Source: Pythium myriotylum
Lineage: Eukaryota > Oomycota > Peronosporomycetes > Pythiales > Pythiaceae
Reading direction: 5' to 3'
Length of the DNA stretch: 64,000 bases
Assembly (NCBI GenBank): GCA_023091665.1
Contig: JALJCQ010000003.1
Coordinates: 124,001-188,000 of the forward strand
Below are positions 21,545-30,040 of the stretch, one piece after another (within the stretch, counting starts at the first letter, position 1; each line of letters begins with the position of its first letter). The translations under genes were made by a program, and so were the position numbers. The notes under the pieces are model-generated. The model was not told the DNA's origin and ran no database searches. It saw only the letters and a program-made list of their open reading frames with translations.

Positions 21545-21610
21545 TTGTTGATGGTGGTGCTGCACCAGCTGCTGGACGCTGTCGTGGGGGATCACGTCGT
21601 CCTGACAGGT
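21545..21610 (-). pseudogene. Fragment of an FQDD-ALKYRK family gene
   Basis: The minus strand reads QDDVIPHDSVQQLVQHHH, which matches the QDDAIRQRSHDSVQQLL portion of the family. Nothing before or after the segment matches. About 20 codons survive with no start or remaining core, so it is a dead remnant of an eleventh copy. Confidence 0.65.
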
Positions 21611-22291
21611 TTTGGTGTGTGGCTCAACCGATGGAGCTCTCTGTTGTGTCCAGTTTGCTTCAACTCACGAGCGTGGACGCGCTATCTTCCGGCGGATGGC
21701 GTTGGGTCTTTGCAGCCGACAAACGCCGCCCCTTCTCAGCCTCCAGGGGCGACAAGGGAGCGACTGCTGGAGTCGGCGCTGCTTGAACCTGGGGCGTCCA
21801 TACCGGTAGCTACGGTACACCTGCTGATGAGACCTCATTGCCACAAACTGCGGAATTGCAGCGTGTCACTAAAGACTGCATCTTTCAACAACGTTCCGGG
21901 AATCCTCCCGAGCATGTTGCGATTCCCACGCACTCTCCCGGGTTCGAAACTGGGTCTTGGGGCATTTTATCTATCGGCACAACCCGTCGACTCAAAAGGA
22001 TCGAAGACCGCGCACTTTCTTGGAAGCTGGTGACCCACGGAAAGCAGGCTCGTCTGCAGCAAGCAAGAGGTGCCGGTGTGCCCTATCGCCAGTCAACGTG
22101 ATGGGCCAGCTCGGTGAACAGTCGAAGGGGATAAGATCTTTCGAAAGAACCTGTAGTAGTTGATTTGCATCTCCATCAGAGGGCACATCGTTGCCAATCA
22201 AGCTAACTCGAACCTTCGAGAATCGATGTTGTCAAAAGATCTGAGCCTCAAGCGGATTTAGTGCACATTCCCCTCCCCTCAGCACGAGAGA

Positions 22292-22594
22292 ATGACAAGC
22301 GTGTCGAATTCCTTCGTGGCCGTGAGCGGTTTGAGCGACGCGCGCCCAGTGAAAAATTACTTCCAGGACGAGGCAGCGCGCCGACGGTCCGAGGATAACG
22401 TCCAACGTCTGCTGTCCAGCGCAACATCTCAGGACGCGACCAGCACAAGTGCACGGCTCGCGAGGAAAGCGCTCAAGTACAGGAAGATCTACGACCAAGA
22501 AACGAAGTTCGACTCGGCGACTGCCGTTGAAACGGAGACTTGGAGCAACGACTGGCGCAGCCCACCAAGTCTCAAGCGATCCACATCGCTTTAG
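22292..22594 (+). CDS. FQDD-ALKYRK family member with altered C-terminal half, 100 aa
   Basis: Starts MTSVSNSFVAVSGLSDARPV at the ATG at 22292. The first half is normal (NYFQDEAARRRSEDNVQRLL, ARLARKALKYRKIYD). After KIYD the sequence departs from consensus (QETKFDSATAVETET), losing GVDV..PEFDA, then rejoins weakly as NDWRSPPSLKRSTSL, where VDWCKT.SLKAHC is expected. Both tail cysteines are absent. A palindromic GGCTTCGCGAAGGCC just after the stop (22598-22612) resembles the family hairpin with a shortened stem. It is intact as an open frame but probably changed or losing function. Confidence 0.75.
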   Translation: MTSVSNSFVAVSGLSDARPVKNYFQDEAARRRSEDNVQRLLSSATSQDATSTSARLARKALKYRKIYDQETKFDSATAVETETWSNDWRSPPSLKRSTSL

Positions 22595-22775
22595 TAAGGC
22601 TTCGCGAAGGCCCGAGTGAGGACCAAGTGGTCATTGCTGTATCTGCCAACAGTGTTGCCGCGTCAAAGTTTCCGGGTGTCCGGATTCGAATCGACTCCTT
22701 AGTTGTTCGCCAGTTGGAGAGTATGCAAGGACGAAGACGTGATGAATAAAATCGTCTATAGTCTATTTGAACTTG

Positions 22776-22794
22776 AGGCCCCTCGTAGAGACCT
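22776..22794 (-). promoter_or_regulatory. Conserved 3' hairpin of the small-protein family
   Basis: Sense strand AGGTCTCT-ACG-AGGGGCCT, 53 nt after the stop at 22848. All eight positions pair. Positions 1 and 5 use A-T and C-G where other copies use G-C and T-A, that is, paired changes. This is the only one of the six not preceded by ATG (ATA instead). Confidence 0.75.
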
Positions 22795-22847
22795 ATTGGC
22801 CGCTTTTGTATGCTTCCCTTTTGCATTCTATAGCTGTGTTGATCGCG

Positions 22848-23171
22848 TTAGAGAGCGCCAGCGCAATGCGCCTTCAGACTCGCGGTCTTGCACCAGTCAA
22901 CACCGAGAAACTTGGACGCGTCGAATTCGGGCGAGTTCACGTCCACTCCTGTCATGCGGTCGTACACTTTGCGGTACTTGAGAGCCTTCTTGGCTAACAG
23001 AGCGCTGGTGCTTGTGGTGTCTTGTGAGGTTGCAGAGGCTAAGAGCTGCTGCGCGTTGTTGTGGGACCGCTGGCGGATGGCATCGTCCTGGAAGTAGATC
23101 TTGAAGCGACGCAGCTCGCGTGGGGAGGTCGCAGTGGTTGCAACCGACGTGACAGCGACCGTGGAGGACAT
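22848..23171 (-). CDS. FQDD-ALKYRK family member, 107 aa
   Basis: The preferred start is the ATG at 23171 (MSSTVAVTSVATTATSPREL), matching the length of its paralogues; an in-frame ATG at 23282 would add 37 residues. Consensus core: RRFKIYFQDDAIRQRSHNNA, QQLLASATSQDTTSTSALLA, KKALKYRKVYDRMTGVDVNS, PEFDASKFLGVDWCKTASLK and AHCAGAL. It is transcribed towards the preceding plus-strand copy at 22292 (convergent pair), so one of the two was inverted. Confidence 0.9.
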   Translation of the reverse strand: MSSTVAVTSVATTATSPRELRRFKIYFQDDAIRQRSHNNAQQLLASATSQDTTSTSALLAKKALKYRKVYDRMTGVDVNSPEFDASKFLGVDWCKTASLKAHCAGAL

Positions 23172-24210
23172 ATTTCCTTGTGGATGCGTCTTGGCTTTGA
23201 AGAGAATTGAAGAGTGAGGTGTATAACGCTGGACTCGTGGCGATAACTCACGTCGCGGCGTCTTTGCAGCCGATCGGCCCATAATATTTTAATTTTAACT
23301 TTCAGCCCAGAACGGAACCCCGTGCCCTCATGAGACGACGAGGTAAGGCACATCAGACCACGATGCACCAGGCAGGCGCGGCGGCAAAAAAACACGGCGA
23401 GTAAAACCCGAGGGGTCGCTTTGGTACCTGTGTTGTTCTACAATTTCGTTGGTTTCATTCGATAAAATTGCTTCGAAGAACCTGTTGGCCACGACACAGT
23501 TGAACGGCAAAAGCAACCCAATGAACTCGACAGCTTTCCTAGAGCATGCTGATGTATCAATCGCTTTCGCTTACTCGCCCGTAGGGCGCTGTAAGTCTCT
23601 GCTTTGCATGCCTCACGCCGATAGCTTCGAGAGATCCCTCAAATTTGAGCTCAATTGTCAACTCAACTGGACTATTCACCGAAAACCCCGATACGGCACC
23701 CCGCTTCCGGTCAGTGTTACCACTTGCACTTCATTGATTGACAAATGTATGGGAAACTTTGGACTCCGATCTCATAGCCGGTTGCGCGCCAACCGCCACG
23801 AGGAAGCAGGTCTCTCCTGTAATCCATGGGATTGTGCAACACGGCGATTGTTGGCCGACGGCTCGGAGAGCTTGGAGCACTATTCACTGCCTCGTCTGCT
23901 CCTGCTATGAGCAAGGCGAGCGATATTCTTGCATGAGGCCAGCGCGGCGCTGAGCAACATCCCGTGGCAATTGATCGTGTGCCATCCACAGCACCGAGCT
24001 CTCGATGCATTCCACAGCTTCATGAACTCGTGAAGTTTATCCCTCAAAACGGGGCTCACTCATGGTTGCAAAGACCATACCCGTGGCATGAAACGCCGGA
24101 CGTGCGTGGAAACCAGAGAAACACAAACCCGGTCGAGTTGAACTTGACCTCCGGACACTCGAACTCTCACTTTGCAACCCGTCGGGCCGGCAGCAACTCA
24201 CGACTCGAAC
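23172..24210. other. Spacer between divergent family genes
   Basis: About 1 kb, serving as the upstream region for the divergent genes at 22848-23171 and 24211-24516. No supported coding sequence and no clear promoter motif. Confidence 0.4.
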
Positions 24211-24516
24211 ATGCAGAGCCAACTGACGAAGAAAAACACCTCTGTCTCTCCACGTCGCTTCAAGATTTACTCCCAGGACGATGACGTCCGCCAGCGATCC
24301 CATGACACAGTCCAACAGCTATTGGTCTCGGCGGTATCAAAGGACACAACGAGCAATGCTGCGATTCTCGCCAAAAAGGCGCTCAAGTACCGCAGAGTCT
24401 TTGACCGCATGACCGGTCTGGATGTCAACTCGCCCGACTTCGACGCGTCTGCGTTTCTCGGTTTAGACTGGTGCAAGACCGCGAGCCTCAAAGCTCATTG
24501 CGAGCGAGTGCATTGA
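24211..24516 (+). CDS. FQDD-ALKYRK family member, 101 aa
   Basis: Starts MQSQLTKKNTSVSPRRFKIY at the ATG at 24211. YFQDD is changed to YSQDDDVRQRSHDTVQQLLV. The rest is typical: AAILAKKALKYRRVFDRMTG, LDVNSPDFDASAFLGLDWCK and TASLKAHCERVH. Single exon, plus strand. The hairpin follows 21 nt after the stop, the shortest distance in the cluster. Confidence 0.9.
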   Translation: MQSQLTKKNTSVSPRRFKIYSQDDDVRQRSHDTVQQLLVSAVSKDTTSNAAILAKKALKYRRVFDRMTGLDVNSPDFDASAFLGLDWCKTASLKAHCERVH

Positions 24517-24537
24517 ACTGTGTGTGTTCGACAAGAT

Positions 24538-24556
24538 GGGCTTCTACGAGAGGCCT
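24538..24556 (+). promoter_or_regulatory. Conserved 3' hairpin of the small-protein family
   Basis: GGGCTTCT-ACG-AGAGGCCT, 21 nt after the stop. All eight positions pair including G-T wobbles. Position 6 pairs as T-A where others have T-G or C-G. Preceded by ATG. Confidence 0.75.
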
Positions 24557-25157
24557 GGAGCGTGTATAGGACGAAAGGCAAATTTTGAATACATTATCCA
24601 CACGAAATTCGTCTGGTTATCCTCGGATTCGTTTGATGCGCTTCCTGCCAGTAGTCCAGGACGAGGGTTCCTCCGCAGATCCATCGCACGGAATGTTGCA
24701 GGTAGTTGCTTTTGCTTCGCTTAGAGTCTCCATGGGACACAAGTTAGCTGGGTCGACAAGAGGAGCCAGAACATTCACGATCGATGATAACGACTGCGGT
24801 AGCGGTGTGTGTTGGTGAAGATAAACAGTGATGGCAGCTTTAATTCACTCAGTTAAGATCAGTTTGTCGTGGATCTAATTGAATGGTCGATGTGGGCATT
24901 CAGATGCTGCCGTCGCCAACCGCATTCCTGGAGGTGAGTTAACTCGTGCGAATCAACTGGTGGGTGGAGTAAAGGATGAAGGTTCTCGCTTTCTTCCGCG
25001 CATGCTTCGCCGAACCTTCGACCATCACGCCAGGGTGAGCGAAGCCACGGGGCAAGAGATACAGAGATTGAGATCTGGACGGAGAGTCCACCTGGCTGAC
25101 TTCATCATAGGAGACTCGTGGCGTTTAACAGACCGAAAACTGACAGCTGAGCAGCAA

Positions 25158-25184
25158 ATGGAGGCTCGGATTCCGAGCCTCCAT
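25158..25184. repeat. 27-nt perfect palindrome
   Basis: ATGGAGGCTCGGA (25158-25170), one central T, and the exact reverse complement (25172-25184). It overlaps a second inverted pair, CCATCC / GGATGG, immediately to the right. No known element recognised. Confidence 0.8.
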
Positions 25185-25396
25185 CCGACTCGGATGGATT
25201 CCTCCCAGAGTGACAAGCGATCAGCCGTCCAAAATGAGCGAAGACAGGAATGATAAGTCTTGGTCTCACGCTGATGAGGAAAGATAGGAGCTAAAATTCA
25301 ATGGATCACGCAGAGAGCAGTCATCAATTCTTTCACCTCGTTTATTAATTTTAGCTGATTGCGGACTGGCCGATGTCTGTTGGGAACGAGAATAAT

Positions 25397-25419
25397 TGAA
25401 CATTCCGCGTGAATGTTCA
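25397..25419. repeat. Perfect 9-bp inverted repeat
   Basis: TGAACATTC (25397-25405) and GAATGTTCA (25411-25419) around a 5-nt loop, in spacer DNA about 460 nt upstream of the gene at 25883. Unknown function. Confidence 0.6.
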
Positions 25420-25882
25420 GCGATGGAGATGAGCGACATGATGAGCGTATGAGAAGTGGCGCCACTTTGAAGTCACACCCAGAGCCTCATCTGCCGTCAC
25501 CATACAAAAAACTCAACACTACGGTGGTCGAGCAGCCTCGGCTCTTGGTGGTGCGACGCTTCACTTCAAGTACTCCATTCCTCCATTGCCGTTCATATCC
25601 GATTGTTGTCTATCCCTTCAGCTGCCCTTGCTGACCCTCTGTCTTCCATGGATCCAGGGTTGGAATCAGACCCTCTGAAATCCGAAGCAATGTTGAAGTC
25701 AGCTCATACAGCTCTGCTGCAAGAGACCCAGTGGTCTTCCCTACCCCCCTCGAGAGCGTTTTATTCCTTCTCTCTCCCGGATCCACTTCCTTCCACCATC
25801 TCACTGTCGAGGCCACTCAAGAGCTCACTTCGCAATCTTCCCAAGCGCCCACCAGACAAACTTTCCCTCTGAAGAGACCAAC

Positions 25883-26170
25883 ATGGCACGAAGCTCGTCT
25901 TCGTCTCCGCGATTTAAAATCTACTTCCAAGACGAAGCTGTACGCCAACGGTCCCAACAAACTGTTCGTCGGCTACTTGCGACCGCCGCATCCGACGATC
26001 CGACGAGCACAAGTGCCCTGCTGGCTAAGAAGGCGCTCAAGTACAGAAAGGTGTTGGACCGCATAACGGGCGTCGACGTGACGTCTCCAGAGTTTGACGC
26101 GTCCAAGTTTCTTGGCGTAGACTGGTGCAAGACACCGAGTCTGAAAGCCCATTGTTCACGGATCCACTGA
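25883..26170 (+). CDS. FQDD-ALKYRK family member, 95 aa
   Basis: Starts MARSSSSSPRFKIYFQDEAV at the ATG at 25883 and is the most compact copy. The core reads RQRSQQTVRRLLATAASDDP, SALLAKKALKYRKVLDRITG, VDVTSPEFDASKFLGVDWCK and TPSLKAHCSRIH. Its short lead shows that the N-terminal extensions of other members are dispensable to the core. It is the last copy of the cluster, 252 nt before the unrelated coiled-coil gene, and its hairpin lies in that gap. Confidence 0.9.
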   Translation: MARSSSSSPRFKIYFQDEAVRQRSQQTVRRLLATAASDDPTSTSALLAKKALKYRKVLDRITGVDVTSPEFDASKFLGVDWCKTPSLKAHCSRIH

Positions 26171-26204
26171 GACGTAGAGAACTGCTAGGTTAGATTCGAG
26201 CAAT

Positions 26205-26223
26205 GGGATCCTACGAGGAGCCC
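26205..26223 (+). promoter_or_regulatory. Conserved 3' hairpin of the small-protein family
   Basis: GGGATCCT-ACG-AGGAGCCC, 34 nt after the stop. Seven of eight positions pair (one A-G mismatch). Preceded by ATG. Confidence 0.75.
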
Positions 26224-26421
26224 GGGGTATCTTATGACGATGGAATATAATGCACAGTACTGACAGTCTCCTTCATTTGTCGTGCGAACCCACTATCGCA
26301 CACCAAGACCTATTGGGAAGGAAAAAAGAAAGTCGGGGGTTTCAGATTCCATGTTGGCAGAAGAAAAGGTGGGGTCTTTTGGACGAGTCCGTCGTGACGG
26401 TCTCACCTTGCGTCACCCCGA

Positions 26422-27730
26422 ATGCAGCGGAGGATGACGTCAAGCCGGCTCTCCACGGCGCGTCGCCCCACGGAGAGCTCTAAGGCCCTTTCTGCATCGA
26501 AAGACAAGTCTCTCTCCGCGGTCTCACTCACCAAACGCACGGTGAGATGTGTGTCGAAGCCGCGTCTGAGACCCGCTGATGGCAGCTCTAACCACACAAA
26601 AAAGCAGAACTCGCTCGTCTTCGACGTAGAAGAGATCAAGACCAACCTACGCGTAGGTGGATAGTTTGCTTTCAAGTGCGTCATTGTGTTTACCGTGGTC
26701 AGCAGGATCTCCAAGTCCAAGGGCAAGAGGTTGTGCAGCAGGAGCAGTTCATCCAAGAGCTGAGCGCCAAAGTTGGAGCGCTCCAGCAGGCGTTCGAATC
26801 CCTCTCGGACGTGTGTATCTACGTCGGTACGCGATCCTTCTTCTCGAATACCACCACACGTGAGACACTGACAACAGCGAAGACGAAACACAGAAACGAT
26901 TGGTCACAAGCGTCGACAGCCTGTTGCAGCGCGTCGCGTCGCTGGAAAAGTCGGTGTCGTCGCTGCAGTCGCAGGCGCCAAAAGCAGAGGCCAGGCGCAA
27001 ACAATATCAGGATTCGAGCGAGCGCAGATTTTCTGACTTCCAAGAAGCGTTCGCCAAGCTTGCGCTGAGCGTATACGAGACACAGGCCGAGCTGGGTCGT
27101 GTCAAGAATAGTGCCGAGCATCTTCTAACGCGCGAGCACGAGGCTACAAACCTCGCCCAGTCACTTCAGCATACGCAGGAGCAGGCTAGTGAATGGCTCA
27201 ACAAGCTCAAGAATGAGTCGGCACAGCTGTCCACAGAATTGTTCGCACTGAAGGAACAGACTGGTGTGACGAGCATGTCGCTCGCCAGCGATGTCCAAGT
27301 TCTCGCTGAGGAATGCTCGTCGGTGAGATCGGCGATGACCCAACAGCACGCACAGTGGCTTCAGAAGCTTGAGACGCTGCGCGAGGCCATAGATCGGCAG
27401 AGCAAAATCGAGAAGACTCAGCTGACCCAGCGATTAGATGCTCTTGGAGAGACCGTCACGACTCAAGAACTGCGCACACGAGACTCACTCAACACGTTGC
27501 TCAAGAACCACGCGCGTATCAGGGAAGCTATGGACGAGAGCATGGCGATCTGTTCGAGCGAGATCAAGATCCTCAGCCAAGAGTGGAAGGCTACGCAAGA
27601 AGACCATCGCGGGAAACTCGAGGATCTCGTCCAGCAACTCGCACAGCAGAGTTTGGACGCGAACCAAAAATATGAGTCTTTGCGATGCAGCGTACGCTCC
27701 ATGGCTATTCAGCTGGACGTGGAAGTGTAG
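26422..27730 (+). CDS. Coiled-coil protein, 396 aa, three exons
   Basis: Predicted exons 26422-26652, 26706-26812 and 26878-27730. The introns are 53 nt (GTAGGT...CAG) and 65 nt (GTGTAT...CAACAG). Both joins keep frame and connect helical sequence: TNLR to DLQVQGQEVVQQEQFIQELS, and FESLSDV to EDETQKRLVTSVDSLLQ. Residues 1-77 are Ser/Arg-rich and probably disordered. From about residue 78 to the end the protein is almost continuous coiled coil (QRVASLEKSVSSLQSQ, EQASEWLNKLKNESAQLSTE, TQLTQRLDALGETVTTQELR). No other domain is seen. I do not recognise the gene; a structural or flagellar/cytoskeletal role is only a guess. It converges with the next gene, 64 nt apart. Confidence 0.85.
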
Positions 27731-27794
27731 TCAATTGTGATAGAGAGACAGAAACTGCGTTCCTAGTGGAAGATACGGCGTACAGGCGTTCCGT

Positions 27795-28679
27795 TTACAC
27801 GTAAAGCGTCGAGCTTTCCGACGCGACGGGCGCGGAGCGCATCTCGGGTGCTTGGTACTTGTTCTTGTACTTGTCCTTGAGCGCCGCGTACTTGCTGGAG
27901 ATTTCCTGGAGGCCATCACAGCGTCAATCGCCAACTCCAAGGCGTCACCCAGCTACAAAATCCAATCCGTACATGCTCTTTCTTGACCGTGATCAAATTA
28001 TCGTCGAGATCTCGCAGCGCGCGAAGACTCCGGTACTGGTACCTGCGACGGTCACGCGCCTGGTTGAATTGGCTGCTGCAGCAGAAGCGGAAGATCTCCA
28101 TCGTGAACAATCCGAGCAGCAGATACGCTGGCAGGAACTTGCTGTCTTGGAACCGTCGCAGTTGGTCATCCCTAACAGACCCGACCCATCCATGTATCTT
28201 CACAGTCAGCACTTTATCCTCCCCCCATAAACAAACACAAAGTCTACAACACCGACGTCAAGTGGAGCTCTTGCTGGTGGTTGCGTAGAAACTTGTTGAT
28301 CGCGGGTCCTTGCGTGAAGATGACGATGCCCAAGATGAGCTCCATGAGCGCGAGCAGGATGAAGAGGTGCTGCGAGAGCGAGAGACACGTCGCGCAGCTG
28401 CGGTACGACGCGCCGCACCAGCTCATGAGCGCCGTCAGGACCATGAACGCGCCGACCGCGAGGATCGGGCCGTAGAGCCAGTCGGGTGCGTACCCGTTGA
28501 CACCTTACGAGGAAGAATGATACAGTTGCTCAGCTTGTTGACTCGGTAGATGCAGAAGTCGCACGTGACGCACCCAAGTAGAGACTGTAGACCGTCAGCA
28601 CGACGCCGCAGAGGATGTCGACGCCGTTGAAGACGAAGAGCGCGCTGCCGGCGCAGAACTCGGCGAGCGAGTCGCCCAT
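27795..28679 (-). CDS. Tetraspanin-like four-helix membrane protein, 220 aa
   Basis: Four predicted exons on the minus strand: 28574-28679, 28257-28503, 27973-28171 and 27795-27905, with introns of 70, 85 and 67 nt, all frame-preserving. It starts MGDSLAEFCAGSALFVFNGV. Helices: about 10-35 (LFVFNGVDILCGVVLTVYSL), 47-68 (YGPILAVGAFMVLTALMSWC), 80-105 (LFILLALMELILGIVIF) and 130-152 (FLPAYLLLGLFTMEIFRFCC). The layout and the Cys-rich ends resemble tetraspanins. However, the loop between helices 3 and 4 is only about 25 residues and has no CCG motif, so the large extracellular loop is missing. The tail is cytoplasmic-looking and charged (KYAALKDKYKNKYQAPEM), ending STLYV. Confidence 0.8.
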
Positions 28680-28876
28680 TATTCGTCAAGGGGTTGTGTG
28701 GATTTTCTCAGGGAGCTGCTGAAGAGCTCAGGTGGGGATCAATTACCTCTACTAGACGATATAATCACACTTCAAAAAAGGATTTTTGACATTTTTCCCT
28801 TCTAAATACGGATTTAGAAGCGATTATCGCGAGGCGCAAAATGGTGTATTCTGTTAAATCCGGATCGACAGTATTA

Positions 28877-29797
28877 CTACTTGCTCTTCTTGCCTTCCGA
28901 GAGCTGGTCGAGCCCGAAGACGCGGATGACGCCCTTGCGGTCGAGAATGACCTTGCCGGCGTTGCCCTCGGCGTCGATGCGAGGCAAGCGGTCGACTTTT
29001 TTGCCGTCTTGGAAGAGCACGAGCGACGGCAGTTGCGACGACGTGGCCGACACGTCGATCTTGTGTTCGCGCGCGAGCTCAGGGAACTTGACGAGGTCGA
29101 CTTTGCCGAACTTGAGCGACTCGGAGCCGAACGAGAGCGAGAGCTCGGCGAAGAAAGCGTCGTGCTGCAGACAGTGGTCGTTCCAGTCGGCGTAAAAGTA
29201 GACGAGCCACGACACTTTTGTCTTGGCCGGCTTGGTGCCGCCCATGCGCACGATGAGCTGCTCGATCGTCGCCGGGTTGAGCGGCGTCGTGTTCTCCGGG
29301 CCCGAGTACTTGGGGTGGTTCACCGCGATGAACAAAACTGAGAATTCATATAAACAAGTGCGATATGAGCAATTGCAAGTGGACATCGACAAAGAGAGAA
29401 ACTATACCGGCGCAGTAGGCGAGCATCCAGCCGAGGATGGCCTTGTCGAGGTAAAAGAGCGCGGCGAGCACGCCCGTCTTGACGTACGTGAGCAGCATGG
29501 CCACGCGGCCGTCGAGCGTCGCCTTCTTGCGGTAGTTGATCAGGTACATGACGCCCACGAGCACGAAGACCTCGTGTTCCTGCAAGGATTGACCGCTTTT
29601 GAGTGACCCACGGTCTCCGATCGATTTGCTTGCTCGATTTGACAACGTACGCGTGGGATGTTGAGAAAGCCCTCGCGCTTCTCCATCTCGGCGCTCCAGA
29701 CAAACTGCCGAATGACCAGATACGCGAGCGGCACGCACGCGTTCAGCGCGTAGTACGGCGCCAGGAACCGCGAGAGCGGCACGCGTGGGGGCGCCAT
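28877..29797 (-). CDS. TMX2: Thioredoxin-related transmembrane protein 2 (TMX2) orthologue
   Basis: Predicted 259 residues from exons 29651-29797, 29408-29579 and 28877-29337 (introns 71 and 70 nt). The first two exons give the membrane part (MAPPRVPLSRFLAPYYALNA; VFVLVGVMYLIN; LLTYVKTGVLAALFYLDKAI). The third gives the thioredoxin-like domain: HPKYSGPENTTPLNPATIEQ, VYFYADWNDHCLQHDAFFAE, LKFGKVDLVKFPELAREHKI, QLPSLVLFQDGKKVDRLPRI. As in animal TMX2 the active site is not CxxC: the first cysteine is replaced (WNDHC here, WSNDC in human). Full disulfide exchange is therefore unlikely and a redox-sensing or chaperone role fits better. The tail ends KKSK, a KKxx ER-retrieval signal. It is divergent to the next gene. 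Confidence 0.93.
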
Positions 29798-30040
29798 TGG
29801 TCGGTCGGTCGAGAGGTAGGCTCGTTTGAGGAGCTCCTCGACTCGAGCTCACTTGCCGTTGTGCGAACTTAATGCGATTAAGTGAGACCGTACTTATCCA
29901 TGGCTTGGCCGCGAAACGACGCGAATGGGAGGCTGGTCACATGGGGGGGCATTGGTAGTGCTCGTATAAATACCGAGGGTTCTGATGCAGCCTGCGCCTC
30001 GCTGTCACCGTGAGGCATCTCGCGTTTCAAGCTGGTCGCC
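29798..30040. promoter_or_regulatory. Shared divergent promoter region
   Basis: 243 nt between the TMX2-like start (minus) and the CFAP61-like start (plus). A TATAAATA sequence at 29965-29972 lies 69 nt before the plus-strand ATG and could serve that gene. Most oomycete promoters lack TATA, so this is tentative. Confidence 0.4.

Larger units (their letters stand above)
21191..22291. other. Spacer with 71-nt palindrome and a gene fragment
   Basis: Contains the near-perfect palindrome at 21318-21388 and a decayed piece of a family gene at 21545-21610. The remainder holds no supported gene. Confidence 0.5.
24557..25882. other. 1.3-kb spacer with palindromes
   Basis: No supported gene; the 124-codon frame at 24879-25253 is mainly created by palindromic sequence. 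It contains a perfect 27-nt palindrome (25158-25184) and a 9-bp inverted repeat (25397-25419). Confidence 0.45.
10713..26223. other. Cluster of paralogous small proteins (FQDD-ALKYRK family)
   Basis: About ten single-exon genes and one fragment share this core: an Arg-rich lead, YFQDD.hRQRS, Q.LL.(S/T)A, a Ser/Thr-rich variable patch, LAKKALKYRKV..RMTGVD, SPEFDA.KFLGV.WCKT and LKAHC. The order is minus at 10713, 13641, 15113, 16173, 18481 and 20891; fragment at 21545; plus at 22292; minus at 22848; plus at 24211 and 25883. None has a signal peptide or membrane span. The basic helical ALKYRK centre and the WC...C tail are the most conserved parts. I do not recognise the family from any named domain. 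Spacing, mixed orientation and graded divergence indicate repeated local duplication with inversions. Confidence 0.85.

Noticed and set aside
24536..24560. Short peptide MGFYEEP-like encoded by the conserved 3' element
   Set aside because: Reading frames diverge right after the stem, several non-synonymous changes occur, and the base changes preserve pairing rather than codons. RNA hairpin preferred, though ATG before five copies is noted.
24879..25253. 124-codon open frame, plus strand
   Set aside because: Runs through a perfect palindrome and has no domain or family resemblance.
10713..26170. Identity of the small-protein cluster with the tandem mating-specific M96 genes of Phytophthora
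   Set aside because: The tandem arrangement is similar, but I have no sequence basis to equate the proteins, so no name was given.
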